Shown: positions 32,560-44,767, numbered from the stretch's first letter. The stretch: 64,000 bases of DNA from Branchipolynoe longqiensis (GCA_030323885.1 CM059187.1:137736415-137800414), one strand, 5' to 3'. The notes: generated from the sequence alone by a model not told the origin. Translations and numbers: made by a program.

Positions 32560-34990
32560 CAACAAAATGAATAGAAGAATTAGAAAAAGAGTGAAATCTG
32601 GGGCAGAATTGTGGTCTTGCATAGGAGCAGTGCAGTATTCTTATTAATGTAGTCTCTCATTTTTCGGAAGCAAGTTAATTTGAGCCCCAGGTGTTGGTTG
32701 AGCCTGGAGATTTGTTGTCTTATATTTAGTGTAGAGTCAATTGTGGTGCCCAAATATTTGTAGGAGTCAACTTCTTTAAGCTTGACTCCATCTATTTGTA
32801 GTTCAATCTTTTGTGCCTTATTCTTTTTTGATTTTGTGCCATAGACCACCTAATCTGTCTTAGATGTGTTCAGTGTTATTTTATTTTCCCGGCACCACTC
32901 ACCAGTACTTGTCAGTGCCACCCCTATCAAGTCAGCTGCAAGCTTGACATCTCTACTGTGCACCACAAGTGTTGCATCATCAGCAAATAATGTGATCAAT
33001 GCTGACTCTGAGATCATGGGCAGGTAGGTCATTTATAAATATCAGGAATAGGAGTGGCCCTGGGGTTGAGCCCTCCAATCTTGACTCCTCTAGGGGGTGA
33101 CTCCATTCCCCTTATTCTGGTGAACTGCTTTCGGTTCGATCGATAATTTGCAAGAAATGCTTGAGGTCTAGGACCCAGGCCAGCTCTTTCTGTCTTGTGC
33201 AGTAGTATTTGATGGTTTATGATATCAAATGCTTCCTTGAAGTCAAGAAACACCACAATAGCCATCTCACCCATATCTATGCATGTCAATAGCTCATCCA
33301 ATAACGTAGCCAGGGCCTTGGCAGTAGATCTGTCCTTTCTAAATCCATTTTGGTGGCTCGTTAGTTAGTTTGTAACCTCAAGGAATGATTTAATCTGGTC
33401 ATGCACAATCTGCTCTATGACTTTCCCAGGCAGGGGTAGGATTGAGATTGGCCGCAGCACACTGCATGACTTAGGATTATTGGACTTTGGTATGGGGATG
33501 ACCATGCCCACCTTCTATGGGTCAGGAAAGACCCCAGTAGCCAATATTCAGTTGCTCCTTTAATAAATAAGGTGCTGATATTCTGCATGCCTGATGATTT
33601 ATATGGTGATAGTTTCTCAAGTAGCTCTTCTTTGCTTGTTTCATCTAGGTCAAAATGTTCCATGTTCTCATGTGCCTCGTATAATTTTTTAGGTTCGTCC
33701 ACATGCTTGATTTTATCTGCCAAGTCTTCCCCTATATCTACAAAATAGTCATTGATTGCCTCGGCCAGTCTCTCTTCTGGTATCCTGTTCTGACCATCCT
33801 CATAGAACAGGCTGCCTATTTCTGGTTTAGCTACCGGGTTGATTTTTGATAATATGCACCAGCACTTCTTTGGGTTTTGTCTGTGTCTGATTATTTGATC
33901 TTTGTAGTATCTTGATTTTGCCTTCCTGACCTCAGATCTGGCCTTTCCCCATGCACTGTGCAATAAAACCATCACCGGGGTCTTTTGTGTTCTCATATTA
34001 TTGAACAAAGTAGTCTCTATCTTGCATGAGATCTATGAACTCATTGTTTAAATACTCCGCTGTGTTTACTCATACATCCATTTTGGTCATGGGGAAGTTT
34101 GTCGGCAGCATCTATGATCGTACTATACAGCATATCCCAACATGTATTGGGGTCCATTTCCGCTATGACTGGATTGAAATCATTGCTTCTTAGGGTGACA
34201 TTAAGGTCTTTGAAATTTAAATTGTGGTAGGTTCGGCCCCAGTGCTCAGTTGTGTTTTTGATGTTTTGAGGCTTTTAACAAAAAAAGTAAATGGGCTTGT
34301 GGTCACTGATATTATAGTTTAGAGTACCTGAACTGGTGCAATACTTAATACTTGTAAATGCTAGATCAATGGTCTTATAAGTGCCTTTTGTTATCCTGGT
34401 TGGGGGCCATGATTTTTTGTTCAATCTCATCTATTGCTGCAAAGTGTTTTACTGATCAGGTTGCTGGTTGCCTTGTTACTCCAATGTCTATATTAAAATC
34501 ACCAATCAGTAGGACTTCATACTTGTCTATATCTAGTATCTGGTTCATGGCCGAGTCAACCTTATCCAATGCTTCTTCAATGTTCCCATCTGGGGGTTTG
34601 TATATATTGCCTATTAGTATCCCCTTTGTACAAGGTCTGTCAACAATGGCCCACTGTAGCTCTATACTGGCATCAGAACATCCTTGGCTTGCATACAGTT
34701 TTGTTTCAACATGCAGTCCATTTCTGTAGTAGATCCCGAGGCCACCTCCCCTCTTAACCTAATCACTTGGCAATCTCAGCTTTCTATCAGAGCTCACAAA
34801 TTGGTAACCTGCTATTGTTGTTAGTTTGTCCTCTATGGTATTGGTAAGCCAAATCTCCGACAGTGTGAATATATCAAATCCAGATGAAGGGAGGTCAAGC
34901 CTGAGTAGCTCTATCTTATGGACTAAACTGTGGACATTCAAGTGGCCAATTTTGAAACCTGGCTGGCCCTTTAGTGTGTTTAGAGGAAGC
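32560..34990 (-). pseudogene. Decayed non-LTR retrotransposon (endonuclease-RT), Jockey/CR1-like
   Basis: Read on the minus strand, an endonuclease begins near 34980 (KIGHLNVHSLVHKIELL, FDIFTLSEIWL), continues after a stop with RGGGLGIYYRNGL, GNIYKPPDG and LLIGDFNIDIG, and ends near 34320 with TIDLAFT and SDHKPI. A linker of basic, helical type (KARSEVRKAKSRYYKDQ) spans 34008-33420. The reverse transcriptase follows with FLDFKEAFDIINHQILL near 33250 and the active-site FADDATLVV near 32985, then KYLGTTID. At least three in-frame stops (for example KTD-stop-VVYGTK at 32850) and several frameshifts show it is dead. Sequence after ILPQISLFF (32580) no longer matches, so the 3' end is lost. The order and motifs fit Jockey/CR1-group LINEs; the exact clade is not established. 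Confidence 0.85.
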
Positions 34991-35163
34991 TTATCAATAC
35001 CTGTGCCCTACCACACAAACCCCCTGCACCCACAGCCCCAACCCAACAAAGTCCCCTGGTGGGGTGAACCCATCCCCCATATTGGTATTCTTCCAGGAAG
35101 GTTGTATGTGTTTTTTCCGCAACTGTCCAAATATTTTAGAATACATGCTTTAGAATATGTATA

Positions 35164-35332
35164 CAGTAAAACCTCTATAAATCGACCGACCTTGGGACGG
35201 ATGTTAAATGGTCCTTTCAGGGAGGTGGTCGGTTTAGGGAGTTTTTTTTATTGTTACAATGATATTGTATAAAGTGATCGATATAGGGGAGTGGTCGATC
35301 TGTGGAGGGGGTCGGTTAGAGAGGGTTGACTG
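35164..35332. mobile_element. pogo-like MITE P2 (169 bp)
   Basis: The ends CAGTAAAACCTCTATAA and TTAGAGAGGGTTGACTG are inverted and flanked by TA. The interior repeats GGTCGGTTTA-type words. Confidence 0.82.
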
Positions 35333-35370
35333 TATATATATATATTTATTTATATATGATATATATATAG

Positions 35371-35540
35371 TTTGTTGGGGGTCTATGTTTATGTCCTAGC
35401 AACACCAATCGGGAAGGGTACTGACTTGTGACAGTGCACACTCATGCCAACTTTATAGTGCCACCCACTGAGAAAACCAGGCCATCATGACCTATTATCC
35501 AACTCAAGTCCCATTATCCCGATAATGAGCTATTAACCTT
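35371..35540 (-). repeat. SINE-A 3' fragment
   Basis: The tail and part of the body, with many changes, are present in reverse. Confidence 0.65.
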
Positions 35541-35625
35541 AACTTTCATACCAATTGTGTTTTCGTTTGCTCTACCATATTCTCTTGTATACAAATGATG
35601 TACCCACAAGTTAAACTTTTAACAA

Positions 35626-35883
35626 ATGAGCCTGTCTCAAAAGGTGCTAGCTCTTCGTTTTTTTGTCCATAGTAACGATTGACACAAAACAGCACAGAAA
35701 TGGTTACACTGAAAACACAAGGACATTTGCTTCAAATCAATATGTATTCTCTTGGCATTATGAAACACCATGTAAAATGCAAATCAGTTTATCCTGAGCA
35801 AATGCATAAGTAGATAGTATGTTGATCGTTACTATGGACAAAGTTTTGTCCCATATTGCTTAGCACCTTTTGAGACAGTCTCA
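35626..35883. mobile_element. Inverted-repeat MITE (258 bp)
   Basis: CTGTCTCAAAAGGTGCTA occurs at the left and inverted at the right, and TTTTGTCCATAGTAACGAT is also inverted. No frame. Confidence 0.75.
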
Positions 35884-36252
35884 AATATATTTGGCTTGAA
35901 ATGGTAGTGAATTTCACAACACAGGCTGATCGGTATTGATGTATTGATATTGCCATGGTTATTGATTATGTAATCTTGAGATCCTGCTCATATATCAGTA
36001 GCAACATGCATACTAGCTGTAGATCTATACACGAATTCTCCTGACCGTCATTGTTGCATAGTTGATTGCCCATTGGATATTTTATTGTCACTTACTTCCA
36101 GATACTAGAGCGGAGTGATATGCTCTGCATCTGAAAGTAGTCCCCAGGCACTGTTATCGCCCAGCAGGTCTTAAATCAAGTAGGTCCCTACACCTCACTG
36201 CACAGAAATCCTTTTGGAGACAGCGCATGAAGACACACTTTACATGCAAATA

Positions 36253-36590
36253 GACCGAGCGTGGTGGCTGAATCAGTAGAGCGCAGGCCTCTAATGCGGA
36301 AGATCTGGAGTTTGGTTCCGGGTCGAGTCAAACCAATGATTTATGAAATTTATATTTGTCGCTTCCTAGCCCTGGTGCTCGGCATTAATAGGATAGGGCA
36401 AGGACTGGTTTAGTTCATTGTCAGCAGAATGTGACTGAGTGGGATATCAGGTCATGGTGCCTGCGGCATGATTTCCCAGTGGGGCAGCAGTATAAATTCA
36501 CCATGCGTGTGCGCTGTCACAAGTCAGTACCCATCCCGATATGACCTTAGATCTTGCCAGAACTCCATCCACCAACCAACCAACATGCAA
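36253..36590 (+). repeat. SINE-A copy, head type 2
   Basis: The head GAGCGTGGTGGCTGAATCAG with TAGAGCGCAGGCCTCTAATG is followed by the whole body and a (CCAA)n tail. Confidence 0.87.
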
Positions 36591-36967
36591 ATAGTCAAGG
36601 TAAGCTTCAAAGAAATATAAATTTCTCCCCCATCCCAAATAAATAACAAAGTGACAGCACTCACTATTCATATCCCCGTTTTTAAACTTGTATATTCCGA
36701 TGAAAACATAACATTTTCTAAACCTGAATTACCGAGCCTTGACCCTAAATATCCAAATAGATACTGACACATTTATTGCTGCCATCAAGTGACCATTGAT
36801 CCAGTTTAGTAGAACCTGTTACTGATGAAGCCAATGTTGCACAGTATTTTGGTATGGACACCAAGGCTAAAAAATGTGTAAATAACTTACCATCCAAGGC
36901 TTGAAAACCATGCTTAAAAAACAATGGCTTGGAGCTGACACAAGATTATTCAAAAGATAGTTATTTG

Positions 36968-37323
36968 TTAAAGTTGCATAGTCCGATGATTCTGAGTTTC
37001 TGTCATTTTCTATGATAGATATATTAGGTTTGATCATTATGACCTACCTTACTTTAGGTTGAAGTGACCTTTATTTTAAATGGCTAACTTTCGAGATATT
37101 TGAAGTACAAAAATGATAAATAAATGTTGGCAAGCACGCATAAATTCTGACAATATAGCCTTGTGCAGTAACAGGTTCTATTAAATTGCCTCAATATTCC
37201 CTTCTAGGTGGCGACAAATGTTTAATAAGTGCACCAGTGGCTAAGTTAGATATGTAGAATAAAATCTAGATAATTGCCTTGGTTTAAAATATTTGATGTC
37301 TTCATCGGAATATGCAGCTTTAA
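36968..37323 (+). mobile_element. piggyBac-like MITE M1, reference copy
   Basis: The 356-bp element runs from TTAAAGTTGCATAGTCCGAT to CGGAATATGCAGCTTTAA. Its inverted ends are about 20 bases long, and TTAA at both outer ends appears in nearly every copy, which is the target site of piggyBac transposons. The interior is AT-rich with no coding frame. Confidence 0.8.
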
Positions 37324-37600
37324 GAATTTAAAGAAAAAGGGGAAGGGTAAAGCCCGACCTTATTCAATACTCCCTTTACTGATGGTGTCCATACAGCGTT
37401 ACTTCATTTTTTACCAACATAATGACAAATTACCACCCATAAGTCTCCACCATACGCGATGAGCCAAGGTATCCACCAAAGACACCAGGACGCCACCAGA
37501 GGAAAGTGTGTGTCAGGTTTGGTGTAGTGTACACACCACATCCACCATGGTGTACATGAGGGAGGAGGCACAGTCCCATAGATGGCACTATCGCATGTCA

Positions 37601-38229
37601 TTAAAGCTGCTCACTCCGATGAAAACATCAAATGTTCAAAACCGAACCAATTATTTAGATTTGATGCTACATATCTGTGGTGTTCTGTGGCGGAGTGTCT
37701 GACTTTTTTCTAGGTCGGACTCCTAATCTGAAGGTCAGTGGTTCGATTCCCTGTGCCCCCACCTCTGCCAATTTGTATTTCCACCGCTGTGTATAACTTA
37801 CAGCGTCATCAAAGGCCAGTTGCTCTCATACCGTGTCTATGTGGTGTGGGGGGGTAAAAATCCCTTGGGTCGGTAAATGTGTAGGCTCGGGCTTTCTATT
37901 GACAAACTGTCTAATGGTGAAAACAAGCCTATTCGGGCTTATCCATGATAGGCAGTATAAATCTTTAAAAAAAAAAAAAAAAAATCTAACTAACTTAGAT
38001 ACTGTTGCGCTTATTAAACATTTGTTGCCACACAAGAGGGAACACTGAGGCAATTGAATAGAACATGTTACTCCAGAAGCCTATGGTGTCAGAGCTTTGG
38101 CATGCTGAAATTAAGTTTGCATGATTGCACTTCAACTATCTCCAAAGGTAGCCATTTAAAATAAAAGTTATGTCAAACTAAAGTAAGGTAGATTATAACA
38201 ATCAATTCGATATATTTATCTCAGAAACT
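37601..38229 (-). mobile_element. piggyBac-like MITE M1 copy split by SINE-B
   Basis: TTAAAGCTGCTCACTCCGAT at 37601 is the inverted right end of M1. The match stops at GCTACATATCT (37677) and resumes with AACTAACTTAGATACTG (37986) to 38229. The gap is filled exactly by the SINE-B at 37679-37985. The distal terminus is missing near 38230. Confidence 0.75.
37679..37985 (+). repeat. SINE-B copy inserted in an M1 MITE
   Basis: SINE-B starts with a tRNA-like head (TGTGGCGGAGTGTCTGAC...TAGGTCGGACTCCTAATCTG) and B box GGTTCGATTCC, followed by a body and a poly(A) tail at 37969-37984. The sequence on either side rejoins as one M1 element. Confidence 0.85.
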
Positions 38230-38309
38230 GTCCTGGTTTTGCCTATATTATCGCCCATACCTAACTCATTCTTGTTAGGGTTTATATTCTAACAACATCT
38301 AATGACATA

Positions 38310-38433
38310 TAAGACAGGATTTCGAACTAACCAAATTGTCATATTCATCCCGATTCCTTGACATTTTGTTTAACATTAATCTGTAAATATAACAAAAATC
38401 GCGGAAATCCGCGAAGAGCTTTTATCCCTGCAG
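38310..38433. mobile_element. Fragment of the MITE family at 61411-61757
   Basis: TTGTTTAACATTAATCTGTAAATATAAC and AATCCGCGAAGAGCTTTTATCCCTG match the right half of that element. A SINE-A tail stub precedes it at 38270-38309. Confidence 0.6.
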
Positions 38434-38939
38434 TTTACGTAATGCGATTATTTTTTAAACCCGCTTGTCTTGTCTGCTTTTCCATACACATCAGGGTGTG
38501 TATAATTATATTGTACATCTAGCTGTACAGTTGTTTTAGTGTTGTATACACACAGTTATAAACAATGCGTGCATCAACCCTTCTGCTCTGTACACTGCCT
38601 GGGACCTAACTCCCCCTGCGCCAATTATACTTTATAGCGTCTGAGATTTGAGAAGGATGGGAAAAAAAGCTTCATAATAACATTGGGTGGATGGACACGA
38701 TGGCCTGGTGGCAGGACCTCCATCGAACCAAGGGTCGCCAGGTCGCAGCAAGGAGGCAACTAGACAGCCACTAGAAGGGCAGCAACCCAGGCTTTCCCAT
38801 CCCTATCGGCAATTGATATTCACCACGCGATGCACGGCTACAAAGTACAGGGGGGGGGGGGGGGGTGCATTTCGCACCTCAGGCGGTGCCAAAGTGGCGT
38901 AAGTAGTGCACAAAAAGGGACAGCAGCTGCAGGCAAATT

Positions 38940-39470
38940 GTCACTACCACTCCCACCACCACCACAAGCGCACCACCACCACCACCACTCACACCACCAC
39001 CACCACCATCACCACCTCCACCACCATAAGTCCACCACCACCACCACCACAAGTGCACCACCACCACCACCACCACCACCACAAGTCCACCACCACCACC
39101 ACCACCACAAGTGCACCACCACCACTCCCAACACCACCACAAGTCCACCACTACTCCCTCCACCAACACAATTGCACCACTACCACTACCACCACCACCA
39201 CCACTCCACCACTACTGTACTACTCCCTCCACCACCATCACTACGACAAGAGCACCACCACCACCACCACCACCACCACCACTAATATCATCACCACCAA
39301 CACCGCCATCACTACCACCACCAGTGCACCACCACTATCATTGCACCACCACCACTACTACCACCACCACAACCACTACCACCACCACGCCACCACCGCC
39401 ACTCCACTCCACCACCATCACTACCACTACCACCACCACCACCAGTGCACCACTACCACTGCACAACCAC
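38940..39470. repeat. (CAC/CCA)n trinucleotide array
   Basis: About 530 bases of imperfect CCACCA. Frames give Thr or His runs and are not called. Confidence 0.93.
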
Positions 39471-39478
39471 CGTGGTAT

Positions 39479-39841
39479 TGGTTGGTTGTTAGAGTTTGAC
39501 GTCCTGGCAACATCTAAGGTCATATCAGGACGGGTACCGACTTGTGACAGTGCACACTTTCATGGCGACTCCATAGTGCTGCCCCACTGGGAAATCAGGC
39601 CACCAGCACCATGACTTGATATCCCACCCCACTGAGTCACATTATCCTGACACAGAACCAACCAGTCCTTGCGATATCCTAATAATTCCGAGCACCTGGT
39701 TATGAGTATGAAGCGACAAGTATAAATTTGATAACTCATTGGTTTGACTTGAGCGGGAATCAAACTCCCGATCTCCCGATCTCCCGATCTCCCGGACGCA
39801 AGCCCCAGCTATCGGTCGATTCGGCCACCGTGTCCGGTCCG
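39479..39841 (-). repeat. SINE-A copy, head type 2, with head microduplication
   Basis: It is a full-length reverse copy. Near 39768-39795 the 9-base GATCTCCC block is repeated three to four times inside the head. Confidence 0.87.
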
Positions 39842-39842
39842 G

Positions 39843-40424
39843 CGTGACAGGAGGAGCGGGATGGGACGTGGAGGGGGAGGGGGGGGGGGGGTGGAGTGGC
39901 GGTCAGTCGTGATGGACAAGCAGTAACCAACTAGATTCAATTATGCTTCCGCAAAAAAAAAATACAAAGTAAATTAACAAAACCATTCCAAGCTAAGAAT
40001 TCCCGAGTTGTTGCCAGTATCCCGATGTGCCAGAGACCAGTTTGCTGGCGCCACCCTGGTGGAATTGATTGATTTTGTGCTATTTTTGGTTTTATTCACT
40101 GCTGGCTTGTGGCGGTGGGGGGCGGCGGCCCCGGCGAGAGGGGAAGCTGATTGCTGATTCCATGGCCGATATCGAGGCGGTGATGACGGACGGACGGGTG
40201 GGGTGGGGTGAGGGTAGTGGTAGTAGTGGTGTGGGGGTGTTGGTGTGTGTGTGGGGGGGGGGGGGAGTTGTGTGTGGGGGGTGGGGGGTGGGGGGGAGTC
40301 TAAATGGTAGAAGGCAAGGCCACAGCGGTAGAGTTAGAAACACGGGATAACAAGATCCACACACACTGGGGAAGCCGCTGTCTGTCGGATGAGCGTAGCG
40401 GAAAGACTGCTTGTACTAGTGGTG
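39843..40424. other. Spacer between the CAC and GTG arrays
   Basis: It has G-runs at 39875 and 40250 and no recognised gene. Confidence 0.45.
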
Positions 40425-41430
40425 GTGCAGTGGTTGCTGTTGTTGTGGTGGTGGTGGTAGTGTTGGTGGTGGTGGTGGTGGTGGTGGTGCAGTAGTGGTG
40501 GTGCAGTGGTAGTGGTGGTGGAGGTAGTAGTGGTGGTGCAGTGGTTGTGGTGGTGGTGGAGGGTGCAGTGGTAGTGGTGGTGGAGGTAGTAGTGGTGGTG
40601 CAGTGGTTGTGGTGGTGGTGGTGGAGGGTGCAGTGGTTGTGGTGGTGGCGGAGGTCGTAGTGGTGGTACAGTGGTTGTGGTGGTGGTGGTGGTGGTGGTG
40701 GAGTAGTAGTGGTGGTGCAGTGGTAGTGGTGGTGGTTGTAGTGGTGCAGTGGTGATGGTGGTACAGTGGTAGGGGTATATTGCTGTTGGTGGTGCAGTGG
40801 TGGTGGTGGCGGTAGTCGTGATGGGGGTGCAGTGGTAGTCGTGGTGGTATTGGTATATTGGTGTTGGTGGTGCACTGGTGGTGATAAACTGATGGTGGTG
40901 GTGGTATGCTTTTGGTGGATGTGCACTGAAGGCACTGGTGCTGACTAGTAATAGTGTATTTGTATTGGTAGTGATGCACTGGTTGTAGTGTGCTGGTTTT
41001 GTCAATGTTGTTGGTGGTGCATTGGTATTGCTTTGGTCTTGGTCGTGCACTGATGGTAGTAGTGGTGCACTGGTATTGGTTATGATGTACTGGAGGTGGT
41101 GTACTGATGTTGGTGGTGTCGTTGATAGTCCACTGATGTTGCTGGTATTTATGTTAGTGGTCGTTGTGAATGGTAGTGGTGTGGTGGTATTTGTGGTGTA
41201 CTGGTGGTGGGGGGTAGTCATGGTGACTGGTGTTGGTGGTGTTGTTGATAGTGCACTGGTGTTGCAGGTATTTATGTTAGTGGTCGTTGTGACTGGTAGT
41301 GGTATTTGTGGTGTACTGGTGGTGGTGGGTAGTCATGGTGACTGGTGTTGGTGGTGTTGTTCTTAGCGCACTGGTGTTTGCTGGTATTTCTGTTAGTGAT
41401 CGGTGTGACTAGTAGTGTTGTGGTCGTATT
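40425..41430. repeat. (GTG/GGT)n trinucleotide array
   Basis: About 1 kb of imperfect GGTGGT, opposite in sense to the CAC array 1 kb upstream. Toward 41100-41400 it becomes a longer-period repeat with GACTGGTGTTGGTGGTGTTG blocks about 120 bp apart. Confidence 0.92.
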
Positions 41431-41479
41431 TGTAATGCACTGGTAACGCTAGTGCAGTTATATGCTGGTGGTGTAGGAC

Positions 41480-41910
41480 TAGAGGACTGGGTAGTGGGGG
41501 GGGGTGGGGGGGATCACCAACGACAACACGGGGTGGCTCCAGACGTAATCCCCGCCTGCGTATCGATCCACGCTCGTCCACTAGACACGCGCCGGGCGGG
41601 CGGCCGGGTCGGCCCGTGCACCCCGTTGTGCGGCGCCCGGTGTGCAGGGGCCGGCATGCCCGGGGAAACCAGCGCAACCAGTGCAACCAGGGCCAGCCAG
41701 CCGCCCGCACCTACATCAGCACCCGCCCGGCACCAGCCGATGCGGTGCGGCCGCACTGCGTCTCAGGTGCGCACAGATCACGTGAACACGCGACACACAG
41801 ACAGACAGCCGGCCAGGCCAGCCAGACAGGGGGCGGGGCGGGGCGGGGCGGTGCGGGGCGGAGCGGAGCGGGGCAGCGCGGGGAAGGGCTCGACCCTGGA
41901 GTACTGACGT
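41480..41910. promoter_or_regulatory. CpG-rich island with GC boxes, possible promoter
   Basis: The segment is strikingly GC- and CpG-rich compared with its surroundings. It holds tandem GGGGCGG boxes at 41828-41870 and an E-box-like CACGTG near 41779. A minus-strand frame (41756-41514) encodes a signal-peptide-like GWLALVALVALVSPG but lacks an ATG, so I do not call a gene. A second GC-rich block with CCCCGCCC boxes is at 42505-42570. Confidence 0.35.
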
Positions 41911-42648
41911 AATGAGCTGCTCTCTATTCTATTCTATTCTAGTCTAGTTTAGCACTGCCCCGCTGGTATACTCATACCCTGACTCTGTGAGGGGTCGACA
42001 GAGTAATTGAGTGATTGATTGATTGGTGGGTGTTTTATACCATGTCAGCAATAAAGGCCATATTCACGGCGAGAATTGTTTTTAACTTGTATTCTGTCCA
42101 TTTTTATTTAACCACCACTTTTACATAGAGTGTAAAATCACACGAGTAAATATTTGTCAAAAGACATATATGGAAATAAATTCATTGTAAAATCATTGTC
42201 ATTGTCATACAACCTGGCACCATGGCATTTGGACCGAACTCACAGCTCAAAGAGGGTGGGCGGCGGTCGAAGCAGAGAGCGGGGTTATTTTAATGAGTGG
42301 CAGGCTGGGGAAGAGGAGAGAGAGAAGGAGAGAGTAATCTCATTGTAGGCTGCAGGCAGCCGATTGCCTTGTTAGACCAAGGTGGCCACATTGGGATGCA
42401 GTAGGGTGCTGGGTGTGCATGGTGACGGGTCTAGAACTAGATCTGCGGCAGTAGTCGACGGTACACACTGCAAGGCAGGCCGACAAACACGCCACCGCCC
42501 CGGTACACCCATCCCTCCCCCGGCCGCGCCCCGCCCGTCCCTCCCCCCGCCCCGCCCGTCCCTCCTGGGCACAGGATCCTGGGGAATCTCCACACCGATC
42601 CATTCGTAGTAGATTATACTGCTGCCACAGGACACGAGTAGAGCCAGT

Positions 42649-43003
42649 GGTTGGTTGGTTGTTGGAGTTTTACGTCCTGGCAACATCAAAGGTCATGTCA
42701 GGACGGGTACCGACTTGTGACAGTGCACACTCATTGCGGCTTAATAAATTACAATGCTGCCCCACTGGGAGACCAGGCCACCAGCACCATGACCTAATAT
42801 CCCACTCAGTCACATTATCGCGATACTGAGCCAGACAGTCCTTGCCGTATCCTAATAATACAGAGTGCCTGGCTAGGGAGCAACGAGTATACATTTTTAA
42901 GTCATTGGTTTCACTTGACCAGGGTTCGAACCCATGGGTTCGAAACCCACGATCTATCAAAACAGGAGACGGACGCTCAACTCATTCGGCCATCCCGTCT
43001 GGT
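42649..43003 (-). repeat. SINE-A copy, head type 1 with double B box
   Basis: It is full length in reverse. The head contains GGTTCGAACCCATGGGTTCG, two B boxes as a palindrome, and ends GGCCATCCCGTCTGG. Confidence 0.9.
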
Positions 43004-43009
43004 GGTTGT

Positions 43010-43165
43010 GCCAGAGTAAGGCTAATGTAATATGAATGAGTGGGATATTGTAACATCCTGTTGGTGGCACCCAGTTGAGGGCAGCACTATAATTAGTACA
43101 AAGCCGCCATGATGAGGCACTGTCACAACTGGGTGTCTGCCCTCAGATGCTGTTAGGACTCCCAA
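43010..43165 (+). repeat. Diverged SINE-A body fragment
   Basis: GAATGAGTGGGATATTGTAA, GGGCAGCACTATAATTAG and GGCACTGTCACAACTGGGTG follow the body order with changes. Confidence 0.55.
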
Positions 43166-43507
43166 CTGATTGGTCCACTGATTGCTAGAGAAGGGCCTAG
43201 CTAGTCGAATGGTGGTATTGCATGCCGGTTGTTAGAACTTAGATCTCACTCCTGAATAATAAAACCGGCAAATTACAAGTGGCTTCGGCTCTGCCATTTA
43301 ATTCAGATGATTGAATATCTTGAATAAAAATAGCGAAATAAAAACAGGCCATTGCCAGCAGGAAGTCTATTTATTGTCAAGCTTTACAAAAAAACTAACA
43401 TAGGCTACTAACCATACCAACCAATTATCTATCTGCTACTGAAATGCAGGCAATCAAATACCTTATCAGCAGCTACTGTGTGGTAAGATAACACCAACAC
43501 TACAACT

Positions 43508-43602
43508 GGCCAGCATTGAAAACAAGCCTGGGTACCCGGGCTTATATGCTATGGACAGTATAAATACAGCCTCAATAAAAAAAAAAAATTAATTTAAAAA
43601 AC
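43508..43602 (+). repeat. SINE-B 3' fragment
   Basis: GAAAACAAGCCTGGGTACCC, GGGCTTATATGCTATGGACA and a poly(A) run match the end of SINE-B. Confidence 0.65.
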
Positions 43603-43656
43603 ATAAAATTGTAAGCCTACCTGTACTCGTGCTTGGCAGTTCAAATGTAGTCAATA

Positions 43657-43996
43657 TTAAAGTTGCATAGTCTGATTGTTTTGAGTTTCTGTCATTTTTC
43701 TGAGATAAATATATTTAATTGATTGTTACAACCTACCTCACTTATATGTAAATGGCTACCTTTTGAGATCCTTGAAGTGCGAAGATGCTAAATTAATTTT
43801 AGCAAGCACGCCAAAACGCTGGCACCATAGGCATCAACAGTAACAGATTCTATTAAATTGCCTCTGCATTCCCTTCTATGTGACAACAAATGTTTAATAA
43901 CTGCACCAGTATCTGAGTTAGATATGTGGAATCAAATCTAGATAATTGTTTTGGTTTTACAAATTTGATATTTTCATCGGACTATGAGGCTTTGAA
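43657..43996 (+). mobile_element. piggyBac-like MITE M1 copy
   Basis: It starts TTAAAGTTGCATAGTCTGAT and ends ATCGGACTATGAGGCTTTGAA. It is full length, and the right terminal TTAA has decayed to TGAA. Confidence 0.78.
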
Positions 43997-44767
43997 ATAA
44001 ATTGTGTAGTATTAGTGTAATATGCTAAATGCTGAAAACTAATATCAGAGTGGTAAATCCCTATTCCGCAGACAGCATCATGGCATTATATTTGCAGCTC
44101 ATCTGTATTCCAGTCTTGAAAAGAGGCACAGTGAGTGACCATAGATAGATGCCTTCTTGGCTGTAATCAGATTATTGTATTGTTCATTTGGTTTCTGTAG
44201 ACGTGACCGTCTCTCATTTCATGATCCTATCCAACCTACTCAGGGCCATTCCCATCCATAGCACCAAATAACACTCTATATTTAGGCTATAGAATCAAAT
44301 CACTCAACACTCAACATAATACATACATGCATACATACAATGACACATATATACATCCATACCTAATTCGTACACATATTTACCCAAATATATACACACA
44401 TATATAACCAAATCTATATACATATATATACATATACATACATATGCATATACATGTCCTTACTATAAAAAGGTTCTATCTAACAAAGTGACCTGATCGG
44501 TGTTATGGATGTAAAAATGTTCTAATTACAAAAGGCTATCATGCAGTTATAGTAGGGTTGCGATATGCAATTGTAGACATACATATATACATACATATAT
44601 AGATATATGTATGTATATCCCACCAATTTTTCAATCGGTGGGAGTATGGCGCAAGCTGGCGCAGAACATCGAATATATATCAGCGGCGGCAGCGAGACGG
44701 TACCAGGAGCCGGCCAACGCGCATGCGCGCTGCTATGGTCCAAACTCATACAACCTTGAAACGACTT
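43997..44767. other. No recognised gene; TA/CA-rich
   Basis: It has a run of ATACATACATATATACA-like sequence at 44310-44460 and again near 44580. No frame is supported. Confidence 0.5.

Noticed and set aside
34358..34757. Plus-strand frame of 123 codons
   Set aside because: It is the antisense of the LINE endonuclease, whose motifs read on the minus strand.
38830..41221. Thr/His/Pro-rich frames up to 295 codons
   Set aside because: They come from CAC/GTG trinucleotide arrays in several frames at once.
41514..41756. Small secreted protein with signal-peptide-like start
   Set aside because: The frame follows a TGA and has no ATG before the hydrophobic stretch; it lies in GC-rich sequence that keeps several frames open.
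42340..42603. ATG-initiated 87-codon minus-strand frame
   Set aside because: It is Arg/Gly-rich because of GC-rich repeats, and a second frame overlaps it; no domain or splice evidence.
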